NCBI RefSeq assembly: GCF_947507565.1 | Contig: NC_089179.1 | Span: 1,054,681 to 1,118,680 of the forward strand | Direction: 5' to 3' | Length of the DNA stretch: 64,000 bases | From: Oscarella lobularis | Lineage: Eukaryota; Porifera; Homoscleromorpha; Homosclerophorida; Oscarellidae | In this document: one piece after another, positions 37,731 to 47,800 of the stretch | How the letters are laid out: every line of letters begins with the position of its first letter | Numbering within the stretch: position 1 is the first letter of the stretch | Translations under genes and position numbers: made by a program | Notes under the pieces: generated by a model | Database searches by the model: none | Told to the model about the DNA's origin: nothing | The model's input: only the letters and a program-made list of their open reading frames with translations

Positions 37731-38474
37731 ATGCGTACACGTACTTGGATTTTGCTTCTGCTTTTTGTGACGACGATATCGGCTCAGCGCTTCGACGACG
37801 CGCTGGCGTTCGACCACACGATCTACTCTACGGTTGTCAGGGAGGACGTCGAGATTGGAACGAGGATAGTTACGGTGAGGGTCGAACGCCCACCGTCGCC
37901 GCACGCGGGAGCGACGACGTACGCCTTCCGAGAGCGGAACGCGGACCCCGCATTCGGCATAGGCAAAACCAATGGAAACATTTACGTTCGAGAGCGTCTA
38001 GACCGCGAAAAAGTTGAAAATTATTCATTGGTCGTTATCGCCCGCGACGGCGACGCGCCGCCAAGAACTGGCTTCGCCGTCGTTCGCGTTGTCGTCGCGG
38101 ACGTCAACGATCACAGACCCCAGTTTACGTCGCCTGTCGTCTATCGGGCGATCGTGGACGAGACCGCGCCCGTCGGCAGCGTCGTCGTGCGTCGCTTTGC
38201 ATGCGACGATCGCGATGACGGGCGCAACTCGCATCTATCGTACGCCATCGTCGGGGGAAACGACGATGGGATTTTTCGCGTTTTGGGCGAGTGGTTGGTG
38301 TTGGCTCGGCCTCCGTCATTAGGCGCAGTCGCCGATGCGATTCCGCCCATGCACCGCCGCCGCAGCTATCGGCTTTCTATTGCCGCGTGGGATCACGGCA
38401 ATCCTCCCATGCGAAGTGCAAACCTAGCCACTGTTGTTGTCATCGTTCAAGGGAAAAGTCAACAAGTCGTCTGA
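37731..38474 (+). CDS. Secreted two-repeat cadherin protein
   Basis: A single-exon ORF begins MRTRTWILLLLFVTTISA, a signal peptide. Cadherin repeat 1 covers YSTVVREDVEIGTRIVTVRV to GKTNGNIYVRERLDREKVEN, YSLVVIARDGDAPP and VVVADVNDHRPQF, with the LDRE, DRD-like and DxNDx calcium motifs recognisable. Repeat 2 runs from YRAIVDETAPVGSVVVRRFA to RSYRLSIAAWDHGNPP and VVVIVQGKSQQVV, then stops. No membrane segment and no clear donor site follow, so the product is either a soluble two-domain cadherin or the remnant of a larger gene cut after the second repeat. Codon use and GC-rich style match the large cadherin 2.7 kb downstream on the same strand. Confidence 0.65.
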   Translation: MRTRTWILLLLFVTTISAQRFDDALAFDHTIYSTVVREDVEIGTRIVTVRVERPPSPHAGATTYAFRERNADPAFGIGKTNGNIYVRERLDREKVENYSLVVIARDGDAPPRTGFAVVRVVVADVNDHRPQFTSPVVYRAIVDETAPVGSVVVRRFACDDRDDGRNSHLSYAIVGGNDDGIFRVLGEWLVLARPPSLGAVADAIPPMHRRRSYRLSIAAWDHGNPPMRSANLATVVVIVQGKSQQVV

Positions 38475-40248
38475 AGAAAGACGGACTCATGGAAGCTGCG
38501 ACCGTTGGCGTGGTTAAGAACGATGATCGTAATTAGAATTCTTTTTTTTTCGAAACTAAGTTCTACCGGAGTTATCATGATATAGATAGACTAAGATTGA
38601 CAAAGTACGTAATTGCGATCAGTTGAGTTGAGCTATATTCTAAGAAGAGAATCGCATGACCTTGCTACTGCATATGCCTTTGTGTCTTACAAGTGTCTTT
38701 ACTGAATAAGGTTTGCTAACCATGACTTTTAGACACACTGTATATCTACCTACTGTATGGTCCCTGAAACAGGTATTCCAGTCAAGGATATCTATTTGTT
38801 GTCGCGTTACCACGGGACTCAAGACATTTTGTCGCGGCTCAAAGTGGTCTTCTATGGGAACGGAAAGACTCCAATAGTGCCGTCATGGAAATAATCCAGC
38901 CTGGTAGACCACATATTGCATATGGAATCAATCAATCAATAAGGTTTCCTCTGTCTGGTGTCTTCAACCGGCAGCTTGCAGGAGCAAGGATTCACCTGAT
39001 AAGCGAAGGCAATGCGTGGTCGAAGATAAATAAACGGAGGAGTCTGACGAAGTGAGGTAATCGCTTCCGGTTGCGGTCACTAACGGACGACTACGAAACA
39101 GGAACTAAAGAAAGCATAGGCTTTTTGGAAAGAAAAACGTAATCAATCAGTAAGAGTGACAGGAAAAAAAATTTCTAGTGAAATCGCACAGGCAATCACT
39201 ATGTACGTGCAACGTCCTACGATCGTTCGTCTCTTCGAGTGGGAGTGGTTCGACCTCAAACGCACACGACGAATTCGTATCGCGCGCTAGGCGTGAGAAC
39301 GTCGCTACCATCCTCCTCTGCGCGTGCATTACCTCCCCGTCGAGACGACGCGTTAGTCACAGCACACGCGCAAGCCACACGACCGCAAGGGAAGCGACGA
39401 TCGATTCTCCCATCCGAAGCCTTCCGAAAAGAAAGGGGGACCTCGTGGGAAGTTTGGGAAGTTTGTCGCGGATGGGCGGTGCTACGCGCCTTCCTGGTCG
39501 TCTACAGGGCCACAGGAGAGCTCAATGTACACAGATCTCCTGCCGCTTCGACGCCAAGGCGGATATTTACGCAGTGCACATTCTTTCGATGCGTCTCGAC
39601 GCGCGACACATCGACGTCGATTCCCGTCGTTCTCGCGGGGGAAGCGACGAGCTCGACGGACGAGAGGGGGCCGTTTCCCCGAAAGGTCGTTAGGCGACGC
39701 CCACCGCGACACCCAACCTGCTAACGACGCGAGGTCTACATTCGAACTAGGGTTTAATCTTGTTTATATTCGAGGCCGTCGATTGGCTTGCAAACAAATG
39801 AATGACGTTAATTGAGCACGCCTCTCAGCTAGTGTTGAATGTTTTCCCACGCCCCATCGGGCGAGGCGAATCACCGTCGGCGAGGCGAACGCTCGTTTAG
39901 CGCAAACGAAGACACGTGTTTTGCTAACGACTTGAACGGACTATTAGAGCTTTGACGTTTCGAATGAAATTGCCGCCGAATTGCCGGCGTTAGTGTCACC
40001 GGAACAGTGCGAAACACCTTGTTAAGGCAAATGACCGTGAGAATCGGATAGGGGGTTGGTCTGCGCTAAGTGTAAAATCGAATTAGTCCGTCCCAATACC
40101 CAAACACCGCTCACGCGAGATAGTGATACGTCGGAATCCGAATCGAAGGGGAACCTCGTCGCTACGTTGCGTGCACCGATTTCGAACCGATAAACGTGGC
40201 CAAGAGAAGCGCTATCAATATTCTTTCCATCGTCTCCGCCCCACCGAT
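38475..40248. other. Intergenic, no gene recognised
   Basis: About 1.8 kb between the two cadherin genes. ORFs at 39178-39724 are open on both strands through Arg/Ser-rich GC-biased sequence but match no family and have no consistent splice pattern. A short AATC repeat is at 38931-38941 and a GGCGAGGCGAA motif recurs at 39871 and 39889. It probably holds the upstream control region of the large cadherin. Confidence 0.4.
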
Positions 40249-40315
40249 ATGGACAGGTCGATTTCGGGTGCGATTTGCTGCTGTCTGCTTTGTCTGCTGC
40301 TCGGCCGCGTTCCAG
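40249..40315 (+). CDS. Candidate alternative first coding exon of the cadherin gene
   Basis: ATG at 40249 opens a signal-peptide-like stretch, MDRSISGAICCCLLCLLLGR followed by VP, ending at a strong donor CCAG|GTGAGC at 40315/40316. The last base G is phase 1. An acceptor TTTTAG at 41241-41245 lies inside the default signal sequence and starts its exon in the complementary phase, rebuilding the same GAC codon and continuing VARAQTSPKF. Use of this exon would swap one signal peptide for another and leave the mature protein unchanged. The proposed intron is 930 bases, longer than most here. Confidence 0.45.
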
Positions 40316-41184
40316 GTGAGCTGTCTGGGTTACGGGGGGTCATCGTTTTGTGGGCTGACTGGGGTTTACTGAACGAACTATGTTGCTGGTTGGCGCTAAG
40401 TGTTTGTTTGCCAAAAATCGGGCGCGTATTTGCCGGGCGGATTTCCACCGCAGAAAGCGGACTATCCGACCCTTTCGACCCACGCGATTGCCTTGCCACT
40501 TTCGATTTTCTCTCGCACTATCGATTCGCGTTGACGTCGCTCTCGAAAACGAACTTCCTTACGTAAACTCGAAGTTCTACCAATCGTAAACATGGCAGTG
40601 GGAGCACGTGCACCCTGGCAGCGGTTCATAGCCAGCTGCAAATGTGTCGTCCAAACGCGACACATGGACTCCCGTGTGTACATCAAGAGAGGCGGGAAAC
40701 AAGATGGGCCCCTTAGCTATCTCCCAGGCGAAGCCCTATGACGTAACGCTAAAAAAAGGAAGGGGACGCGCGAACGTGCTTCCCTGTGTCGCGGCCAACG
40801 ACTTCGAATTGCGCGAAATAGTTAAACCATTGCGCGAACCAACGCCCGGTTACTTGCACGACCTTGTTAGAAAAAAGAGCATGCGCTTCTCCCCCTAAGT
40901 AATCGTCGATCAGCGAGCCCAGACATTCTCTCACCCCCTTGGAGGGATCTCGTTTGCCGCCGAACCCAGTGCCCCGCCTAAACGGATTGGTTCGATCTCC
41001 CACTCGTTTATTGGTCGCCTCTTCTCGAGACAAGAGAGAAGAGGCGGGTGCGGGCTACGATCGAGCCACAAATTGCTCTTACATAGCCAGTTTGTCGCTA
41101 CTTCCGGATATCGTGCCGTTTTTGGCCGACCCCAAGTGCAAGGAACTCGCGAGAGACGCGCCCAGTTGTCCCTGTCATTCAACG

Positions 41185-44100
41185 ATGACACATTCACCAC
41201 TATGCAACCCCTGGATCGTCCTCCTATCGTTTCTCTGTCTTTTAGACGTCGCTCGAGCGCAAACGTCTCCCAAGTTTACACAATTCATCTACTCAGTCAG
41301 CGTGCCGGAGGATCTCGAAGTCAGCGAGAACGTTGTCAACGTCGCCGCACAGGACGCCGACGGCGACCCCGTAAGGTATCGCTTCCGTCCCGGACAGTCC
41401 TTCTCGGAGTTCGCCATCAACGCGACGGAGGGTAGCATTACTCTCGCCTCGTCGCTCGATCGCGAAACGCGTCAAACGTACTCCGTCGTCGTTCAAGCAA
41501 TCGACAACGAAATACCGCCTCAAACGGCAACGGCGATCGTTCGCGTCGTCGTCATCGACATGAACGACAACGCGCCGCGTTTCGCGCCCACCGTCTATCG
41601 CGCCTCCGTATTCGACGACGATCCGACGTGGAATAAGATCGTCGTTCGCGTGAGCGCCACGGACGCCGATCAGCGTCGAACGGCGAACGCGAAAATCGTC
41701 TACGAGATCGAATCGACGGGAAATGATAACGGCACGTTCGGTGTGACGTCGTCCGGCGACGTGATCGCCGTCAAGTCTATCGATTTCGATCGGCGTCGTC
41801 GCTACGACTTGACAATCGGCGCGCGCGACGATGGGAAGCCGCAGAGGGCGAGTGTCAATAACGCGTCAGTGCGAATTGATGTATTGACGTCGCGCTACTT
41901 GACGCCGCTGTTCAGCGAGTCCGCCTACGTTTTCAATGTTTCCGAGAACGCGAGTGTGCCGCACGACGTCGGACGCGTGTCGGCAACCTATTTCAATTGG
42001 ATGACGAACGGCAGTTTGGTCTATCGACTCGTCGCGGGAAACGACGACGGTCTCTTTGATTTGGGCAATCGTCACGGGAATCTCAGCGTGACGAAACGAT
42101 TGGACAGGGAAACGTCTCACGTGCATAATTTGGTCGTCGAGGCAACGGATAATCGCAATTCGTCCTATTCCCAAACGGTTTCTGTCACCGTTTTCGTGTC
42201 TGATGTCAATGACAACGCACCGCGTCTGCACGCCTCGAAACCGCGCACCGCAACGATATCGCAGAATTTTCCCATTGGACAAGATGTGTTCAATGTCAGC
42301 TGCACGGATAAGGATGCGTGGCGGAAATCCCCGTCAATAACCTTGTCGGAACTGAACAGCAGTGGATTGTTCGGAATGGATAAAGGTCAAGTCGTTCTAC
42401 TGAAGCAGATATCAGCGAGACAGAATACGACTTATGGACTTTTGGTTCAATGTGAAGACCAAGGCGGTCTGTTTGATCGACTTCGTTTCGACGTCAACGT
42501 CGTCTTGGCGAACGATCACGCACCGCGTTTCATAGGCACCCCCTACTATGTCAGCGTCGTTGAAGGAACGGAAGCCGGTGGCGTCGTCTTCATGGTTACG
42601 GCACACGACGACGATCGCGGTCCCGACGGCGACGTCGTCTTTCGACTGATCGACTCGTCGAAGACGTTTCGAATCGACGGCATCAACGGGACGGTCTACA
42701 CGACGCGCGAATTGGATCGCGAACGCCAATCGATGTACTCTTTCGTCGTCGTCGCAACCGATCTAGGCGAACGTCCAAGATCGTCGTCGACGATAGTCAC
42801 CGTGAGAATTTTGAATGTGAACGACAATGGACCTCGTTGCGCCGCCAAATCGTTCTCGACGCTCGTCTCCGAGCATATGGCGGAGAAAAACGTGGCACTG
42901 AATCTGAACTGTTCGGACGCCGACGGCGACGTTCTGTCCTACAGCGTTATCAAGGCGAGTCGTCCCGGCGTCTTCATCGTGAATTCCAACGGCGACGTCG
43001 TTCTCGACGTCGACGACTTGGAACGTCGCGACGACGACGTTTACACGCTCGACGTGCGCGTCGACGACGTCGGTCGTCGATCGACGAACGTCTCCGTCGT
43101 TCTTCGAGTCGAACGCGTCAACGACTTTGCGCCGGTTTTCTCGGGTAGCGGCGTGTTCACGATGGAAATCAGCGAGGACGCCGTCGTGGACACGGCTATT
43201 ATGCAGATCACCGCCACCGACGACGATCGCGGTCGCGACGGCGACGTCTCGTATGAAATCGTTAGCGGGAGCGGAATGGGAAAGTTTCGAATCGACGACG
43301 ACGGACGAATTATTCTCGTCAAGTCGCTCGACAGCGAGACGGGCGATCGGAAATTGACGTTGAACGTGCGCGCGCGCGACGGTGGCGGCGACGACGCGAT
43401 GAGCGCGACGGCGACGGTGAAGTTGACCGTGAAGGACGTCAACGACAATTCGCCCGTTATTTCGACGGACGTCTCGTCGACGATTCGTCTTCTGTCGTCA
43501 TATCCGCGCGGATATTCTGTCCTGAACGTTTCGTGCGACGACGCCGACGTGACGACGACGAAGGTCATGTACAAAATATCCGGCGACGAAGCCGTTCTTC
43601 GCTATTTGTCGATCGCCGCCGGAGACGGAAGCGTTTCGGTGGGATCAAGTCTCGCCGAGGTGACGAAGGAGATCAGCGGCGAAGTCACAATTGTATGTTC
43701 CGACGACGGCACGCCGCCGAAGACGGCAAATAAGACCGTGCTCATCGAAATTATTCCCGTCGTCAAAATGTCGCCGAGTACCGTATCTCGTTCGCCTGCG
43801 ACAACGCCGACGAAGACGAACGAAGCGACAAATGATACTGTCGCTGGCGAAAATGGTATCTCTCTCATTGTTGCCGTCGTTGGTGCCGTCGTCGGCGCTA
43901 TTGTCGCTGTCGTGCTCATTATTCTTGTCGTGTGGCTGTGTCGATGGAGAAGACGAACGTGAGACCGATCTGTCAAGGCTGTGTAGAATACTAGATTCAT
44001 CTTCTTTTTTTTTTTTCGCAGGTCGTTCGACGTGAACGACGCTAAAGTAGACACGTGCGTCAATAACACGGCGGCCATAATGGTGGAACTGAAGTAGGAG

Positions 44101-44907
44101 AAATAATCGGCCATGTAATTTCCTACTTAGCGGTTAATTTTAGATCAAAGAAGCTAGAAGATGCTACCGCAATTGAACTAGATGCCATAGGGAAGGAGAA
44201 GAAACAGCTGAGCCCGGAAGGCGTGAATAGGTAATGAGACGTCGTTACACTTAGGACACTCTCGACTCATTCATCTCCTCTCCAAACAGTGGTTTACGTT
44301 CCGCCAGTAGCATGCCAGCCGTTCAAGTACTCCAAGTTAAACAAGAGTCGCACGGCCTGCTTGGAATTCTTGAGGACCCCGGTTCCGGTCACACGACTAA
44401 CGAGCAGCGGTTTCGAAGGTATATCGTTTAGGGGGGGCCTTAGACAAGCTTTCCCACGGAGATAGTCATCTCTGTTCAGGGGGTGGGTTGGACCTACTAA
44501 TATTCCTATCCTATCTAGATCTGTATCATCGATTACGTCGCCGTTCCTTCGAATACCAAACAGTCCCGCGCGAAAAGGACGCCCACCTTCCGTGCCGGTA
44601 CATCCTGACCGCCTACGGAGCATGCAGTCGTCGGACAGGGGAAGTGTGGCCGGCAGCGTGGCGTCGGCGCCTCCCGAGAAACAGCCACCTGACAAGTGAG
44701 CGTGCATTCGGTTGAAAAGGAAAAATAGTTGATTTTGTGTCTGCTTTTTTTTCTAGTCGTCGTCGCAGTATCGTTTCTCTGCGTCATATGGAATTAGCAG
44801 AGAGCTCTCTTAGCCTGCCAAGGTAAGCTGAATTGTCACTGTATAGATAGATAGATATTGACTGGGTGTTCTTTGTAGCGTTGCCGGCACCGAATCTCAC
44901 GTATAAG
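41185..44907 (+). CDS. Transmembrane cadherin with eight repeats in one exon
   Basis: Signal peptide MTHSPLCNPWIVLLSFLCLL, then eight cadherin repeats. Linkers visible after them include VIDMNDNAPRF, VSDVNDNAPRL, LANDHAPRF, LNVNDNGPRC, VERVNDFAPVF and VKDVNDNSPVI. The second linker (TSRYLTPLF) and several others have lost calcium ligands. A Ser/Thr-rich stalk and one membrane helix (ISLIVAVVGAVVGAIVAVVL) end the 2.8-kb exon at WLCRWRRRT. Four or five short exons encode the cytoplasmic tail: SFDVNDAKVDTCVNNTAAIM, SKKLEDATAIELDAIGKEKK, LRSASSMPAVQVLQVKQE, SVSSITSPFLRIPNSPARKG and a last exon ending TESHV at 44907. ESHV fits a class I PDZ ligand. No catenin-binding motif was recognised. The architecture recalls protocadherins. 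An open N-terminal extension to 40939 looks like chance. Confidence 0.85.
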
Positions 44908-44968
44908 GACTGACAGACTGAATCCACCGTGCATTGACTGTTCCCTTTCAACCCTCTATCTATCTATC
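44843..44968. repeat. Complementary GATA/TATC tetranucleotide arms around the last cadherin exon
   Basis: AGATAGATAGATA at 44845-44857 lies in the final intron. A complementary CTATCTATCTATC at 44956-44968 lies in the 3' untranslated region. They could pair over 13 bases in the transcript and loop out the terminal exon at about 44879-44907. Confidence 0.7.
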
Positions 44969-46020
44969 TTCTCTCAATTTGTGAAGTGCTGAAAGATTCA
45001 GTGAATCGTTCAGCGCTGAAGTTACGTCTATTACAAATTATAAAATTCAATTATGGAGACCCCAAACAGTAGAGGTGCATCGCCCTAGCATTTAGCCTCT
45101 GTAAATACTAAAATTCGCGAATTTTATTTTTTTGCTTTGGGGTCTTGTGACGATGATAATATAATAAATGTTCTGCAGCATCTGTCAAACTGTAGATTTT
45201 TTGAGCTGAAGCATCGTTGCAAAGCATGAGTAAATTCTCATAATGATTTTGCCGGAAGTAAATAACATTTTGTGATTAGTTGTTGGCGACGGCGCATGTG
45301 CCGACCCATTCATTGAGAGCTCAGATTTCATCGAACTCGCGATCGAACCACACTTCGCACGACCGTAACGAGCGGACTAAACGGGGCAGATGTACAAGTC
45401 GCCGAGGCTGCGGACGTGTCTAAGCGAGTAAGCGTTATCACGGCGCGAAAAACCGTCGATGGGTTCCTTCTCTCTTCAGCTGCGCATATTCGGTCTCGCG
45501 TGCTTTGGAATTTCTTCGGGCGTTGTACACGATTGCATTGGAGCTGCGAAAAACGCTTAGAATAGATCTTTCGCGAAGAAGGGCCTCTTTTCATCGGCAC
45601 GCAGTCTCCCTTCTCCACGTTCGATCTTGCGTGCTTTGGACTGAGTTTTACCGGTTTGAGAACCAATAAACTGCCGAGACTAGTTATTGGGAGAATGCGT
45701 TCGTGTTAGGGTCATCCCGGAAGACGTCTCCCGACCGAAAATGATCTTCTTTCTCAATTTCCAAAGGTACTCCATTTGATTCTTCCCCGAATCAGTTGTT
45801 TTGCCGTGTAGTTGCTCTCCCAATCCGACGAGGCAGACGCAGCCATCCCTCTGGGCCGAGAGCGAAAAGAGGCCGCACCTCTGCCGGGGCGATAGAGCGG
45901 CCCTACTCTTGGTGGTATGAGTGATAACTACCATTCCCCACTTGGGCAAGACGCTGTGGGCAAAATCGCGGTCCTCCCGGGTCTTGGGTTAATGACTCCC
46001 CCCGTGCCCCGGTGGCGAGG
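44908..46020. other. Downstream of cadherin, no gene recognised
   Basis: It holds the cadherin 3' region and about 1 kb without a supported ORF. A 12-base GCGTGCTTTGGA motif appears at about 45497 and 45630. From about 45880 the sequence becomes GC-rich and leads into the hairpin array. Confidence 0.4.
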
Positions 46021-46385
46021 GTACCCCCTTTGGGCCTTAAAGGGGTATACTGAAGGCCTCAACCTGCGGGATGATTGGGTGATCCCACCTCCTTGGGAGC
46101 TGGAGGTTAACTCGTCTAATGTGCTCTCCTCCTTGCGGCTTGGGTGAAAGTCGGCCCTGGATGACATGGGAGTATGTCACACCCCTTGGACCTGGGGGGA
46201 AGTTAGGTCCCTGCTCACTCTCCTCAATGGGAGTGAGTTGAGAAGAGGACAAGGAGCGCCTAAGAAGACGACGTGGACACAATGGACTGCCACCTCTCCT
46301 CATTGGGGGAGGTGGATGAAGCTTGTCTCTCCCACATCTGGGAGAGACGAGCAGCCGGGAGGGAGAGCATAGCTCTCCACTCCCG
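46021..46385. repeat. Array of about eight consecutive short perfect or near-perfect hairpins
   Basis: Stems read directly from the sequence: GTACCCC/GGGGTATAC (46021-46050); ACCTCC/GGAGGT (46087-46107); TGACAT/ATGTCA (46162-46179); GGACCT/AGGTCC (46188-46210); CTCACTC/GAGTGAG (46214-46237); CCACCTC/GAGGTGG (46290-46315); GTCTCTCCC/GGGAGAGAC with a 6-base loop (46325-46348). The last is a 13-bp stem, CGGGAG + GGAGAGC against GCTCTCC + CTCCCG with one bulge (46356-46385). Stem sequences differ, so this is not a simple repeat. An AATAAA follows at about 46445. It could be a structured RNA or the tail of a mobile element. Confidence 0.65.
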
Positions 46386-46494
46386 CATGAACGAAAAGGA
46401 CGGGAGACGTTTTGTCGATTTTTGTACATCCGGGACTTTTATTGAATAAATTTGCGCATGATTTCACCTACTTTTTGCTGTAATCCTATCTAAT

Positions 46495-46652
46495 GCGCGG
46501 CGCAAACTTAGACTCTATTCTAGCACGCTAGAGTATAAGTAGCGCCGCGCAAACTCAAGTCTCCCTGCACTGCTGTACCTAAGTAGTGCACGCGAGACTG
46601 AGTTCCGGACTGCGCGGCCTTTGCAGCATGCATAGGCCCCGCGCGTGATTGT
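46495..46652. repeat. Three-hairpin foldback element
   Basis: Hairpin 1 has perfect 9-bp GC arms, GCGCGGCGC (46495-46503) and GCGCCGCGC (46542-46550). Hairpin 2 pairs ACTCAAGTCTC..TGCACT with AGTGCA..GAGACTGAGT (46553-46613), with one bulge. Hairpin 3 pairs GCGCGGCCT with AGGCCCCGCGC (46612-46644). The three follow one another without a gap, as in a MITE-like foldback element or a structured transcript. Confidence 0.6.
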
Positions 46653-47800
46653 AATATGCGCCTACTATGACTAACTACCGCTACTACTAACTAAAAATCT
46701 CCGTGTAGTCATTTCTTTGTCATTTTCTCTTCGTCAAGGATGCCTTTCTTGATGCACAGCCTAAAATGAAAGAACATCAGATTACAAACTACTCTTTGTA
46801 CTTATCGTATTGTATGTACCTCCTTCCATTTCCTTTCGCGCCCAAACAAATCCCAAGACGGCCGGCCCTTTTCACTTTTGAACAACTCAAATCTATTCAG
46901 AAAGCGCGTACAGACGTAGAAATTTAGATTGAAGGTGGCAATTACCTTAGCTTACCAAAAAACACTGCTATCTCTTCGTCTCCATTCGATAGCAAACTTT
47001 CGCACCAAGGCCTTTGAATGTCTCCCAAACGATCGATGAGTTTGGAAGCCCACCGTCACCACTCACTGTGACCTGATTAGAGATCGAATGCTTGCTGTCG
47101 ACTGGAGCATAGAAGTAGGACAACTACTACGGCTTGGCTGATAGTCGTCACTTTCCCAGCCGGCGCTAAGGAGAGCTCGCCACTTCGAAGAGACAGTAGG
47201 TGACCTAGAAACAACGTAATAAATTCTCTTCATTCGATTTTGGCGTCGGTTTCCCCGAAAGAGGCCCACTTCCACGATTACCTTACTAGAGCGTCTTCGA
47301 ATCGGTTCGATGCTTCTCCAAATCCCCTTTTTGTAAGTAGCAAACTACGGCTAGAATCTGAGCGAATCCTCGATGCGAATCATCCAGTTCCTGAAAAATA
47401 AAAATACCTAGAGAGCTATTCGGTCTATTCCTAAGAGGCGCAAAGACGCCAAGAAGCCGATCAAAGCTCGGGCGTTCGAGTTCGACGCTTTTCGCGGAGG
47501 CTTTCGGCGGTGAACGATCGAAAACGTCGAAAGGGGACCTCGGTTCGTTTTTCGGTCTCTAGTTTGGTTTCGCTTACTTGCTGTTCGGCTTTGCGTCGTC
47601 GCGTTTCGTCGACGACGCAAGGCGCGTCGAAGAAGAGCGAGTTTTTCGTCGTGACACGTACTTTTATCCGATTTCCGTGGGCGTGATGCCGGGCGTGATC
47701 GCCGATCTGCGCGCATGTCCGCGCGAAAACGATTGATACAAAAAAGTAAAAAATCACAGTAGCAAAGACAGCGGCAATGGCTTCCATATAATACAACCAA
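46653..47800. other. Mostly non-coding; open minus-strand reading frame of unknown status
   Basis: The minus-strand ORF running to 47461 includes a hydrophobic segment after an ATG at 47787 (MEAIAAVFATVIFYFFVSIV) and then a basic region. It begins 13 bases after the DUF5054 stop and overlaps that gene's last exon in another frame, so an independent promoter is hard to picture. An open frame on the plus strand covers the same bases. I list it as unproven. The remainder shows no recognisable gene. Confidence 0.25.

Noticed and set aside
39178-39724. Two overlapping plus-strand ORFs of about 165 codons
   Set aside because: Low-complexity Arg/Ser content, open in several frames at once, no recognisable domain and no splice partners.
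40939-41184. Eighty-two residue N-terminal extension of the cadherin ORF
   Set aside because: The ATG at 41185 begins a good signal peptide. The extension has no hydrophobic start and would bury the signal inside the protein.
43041-43574. Minus-strand 177-codon ORF within the cadherin exon
   Set aside because: Antisense of cadherin repeats 6-8; the Arg/Thr/Ser-rich translation is explained by GAC/GTC codon bias on the sense strand.
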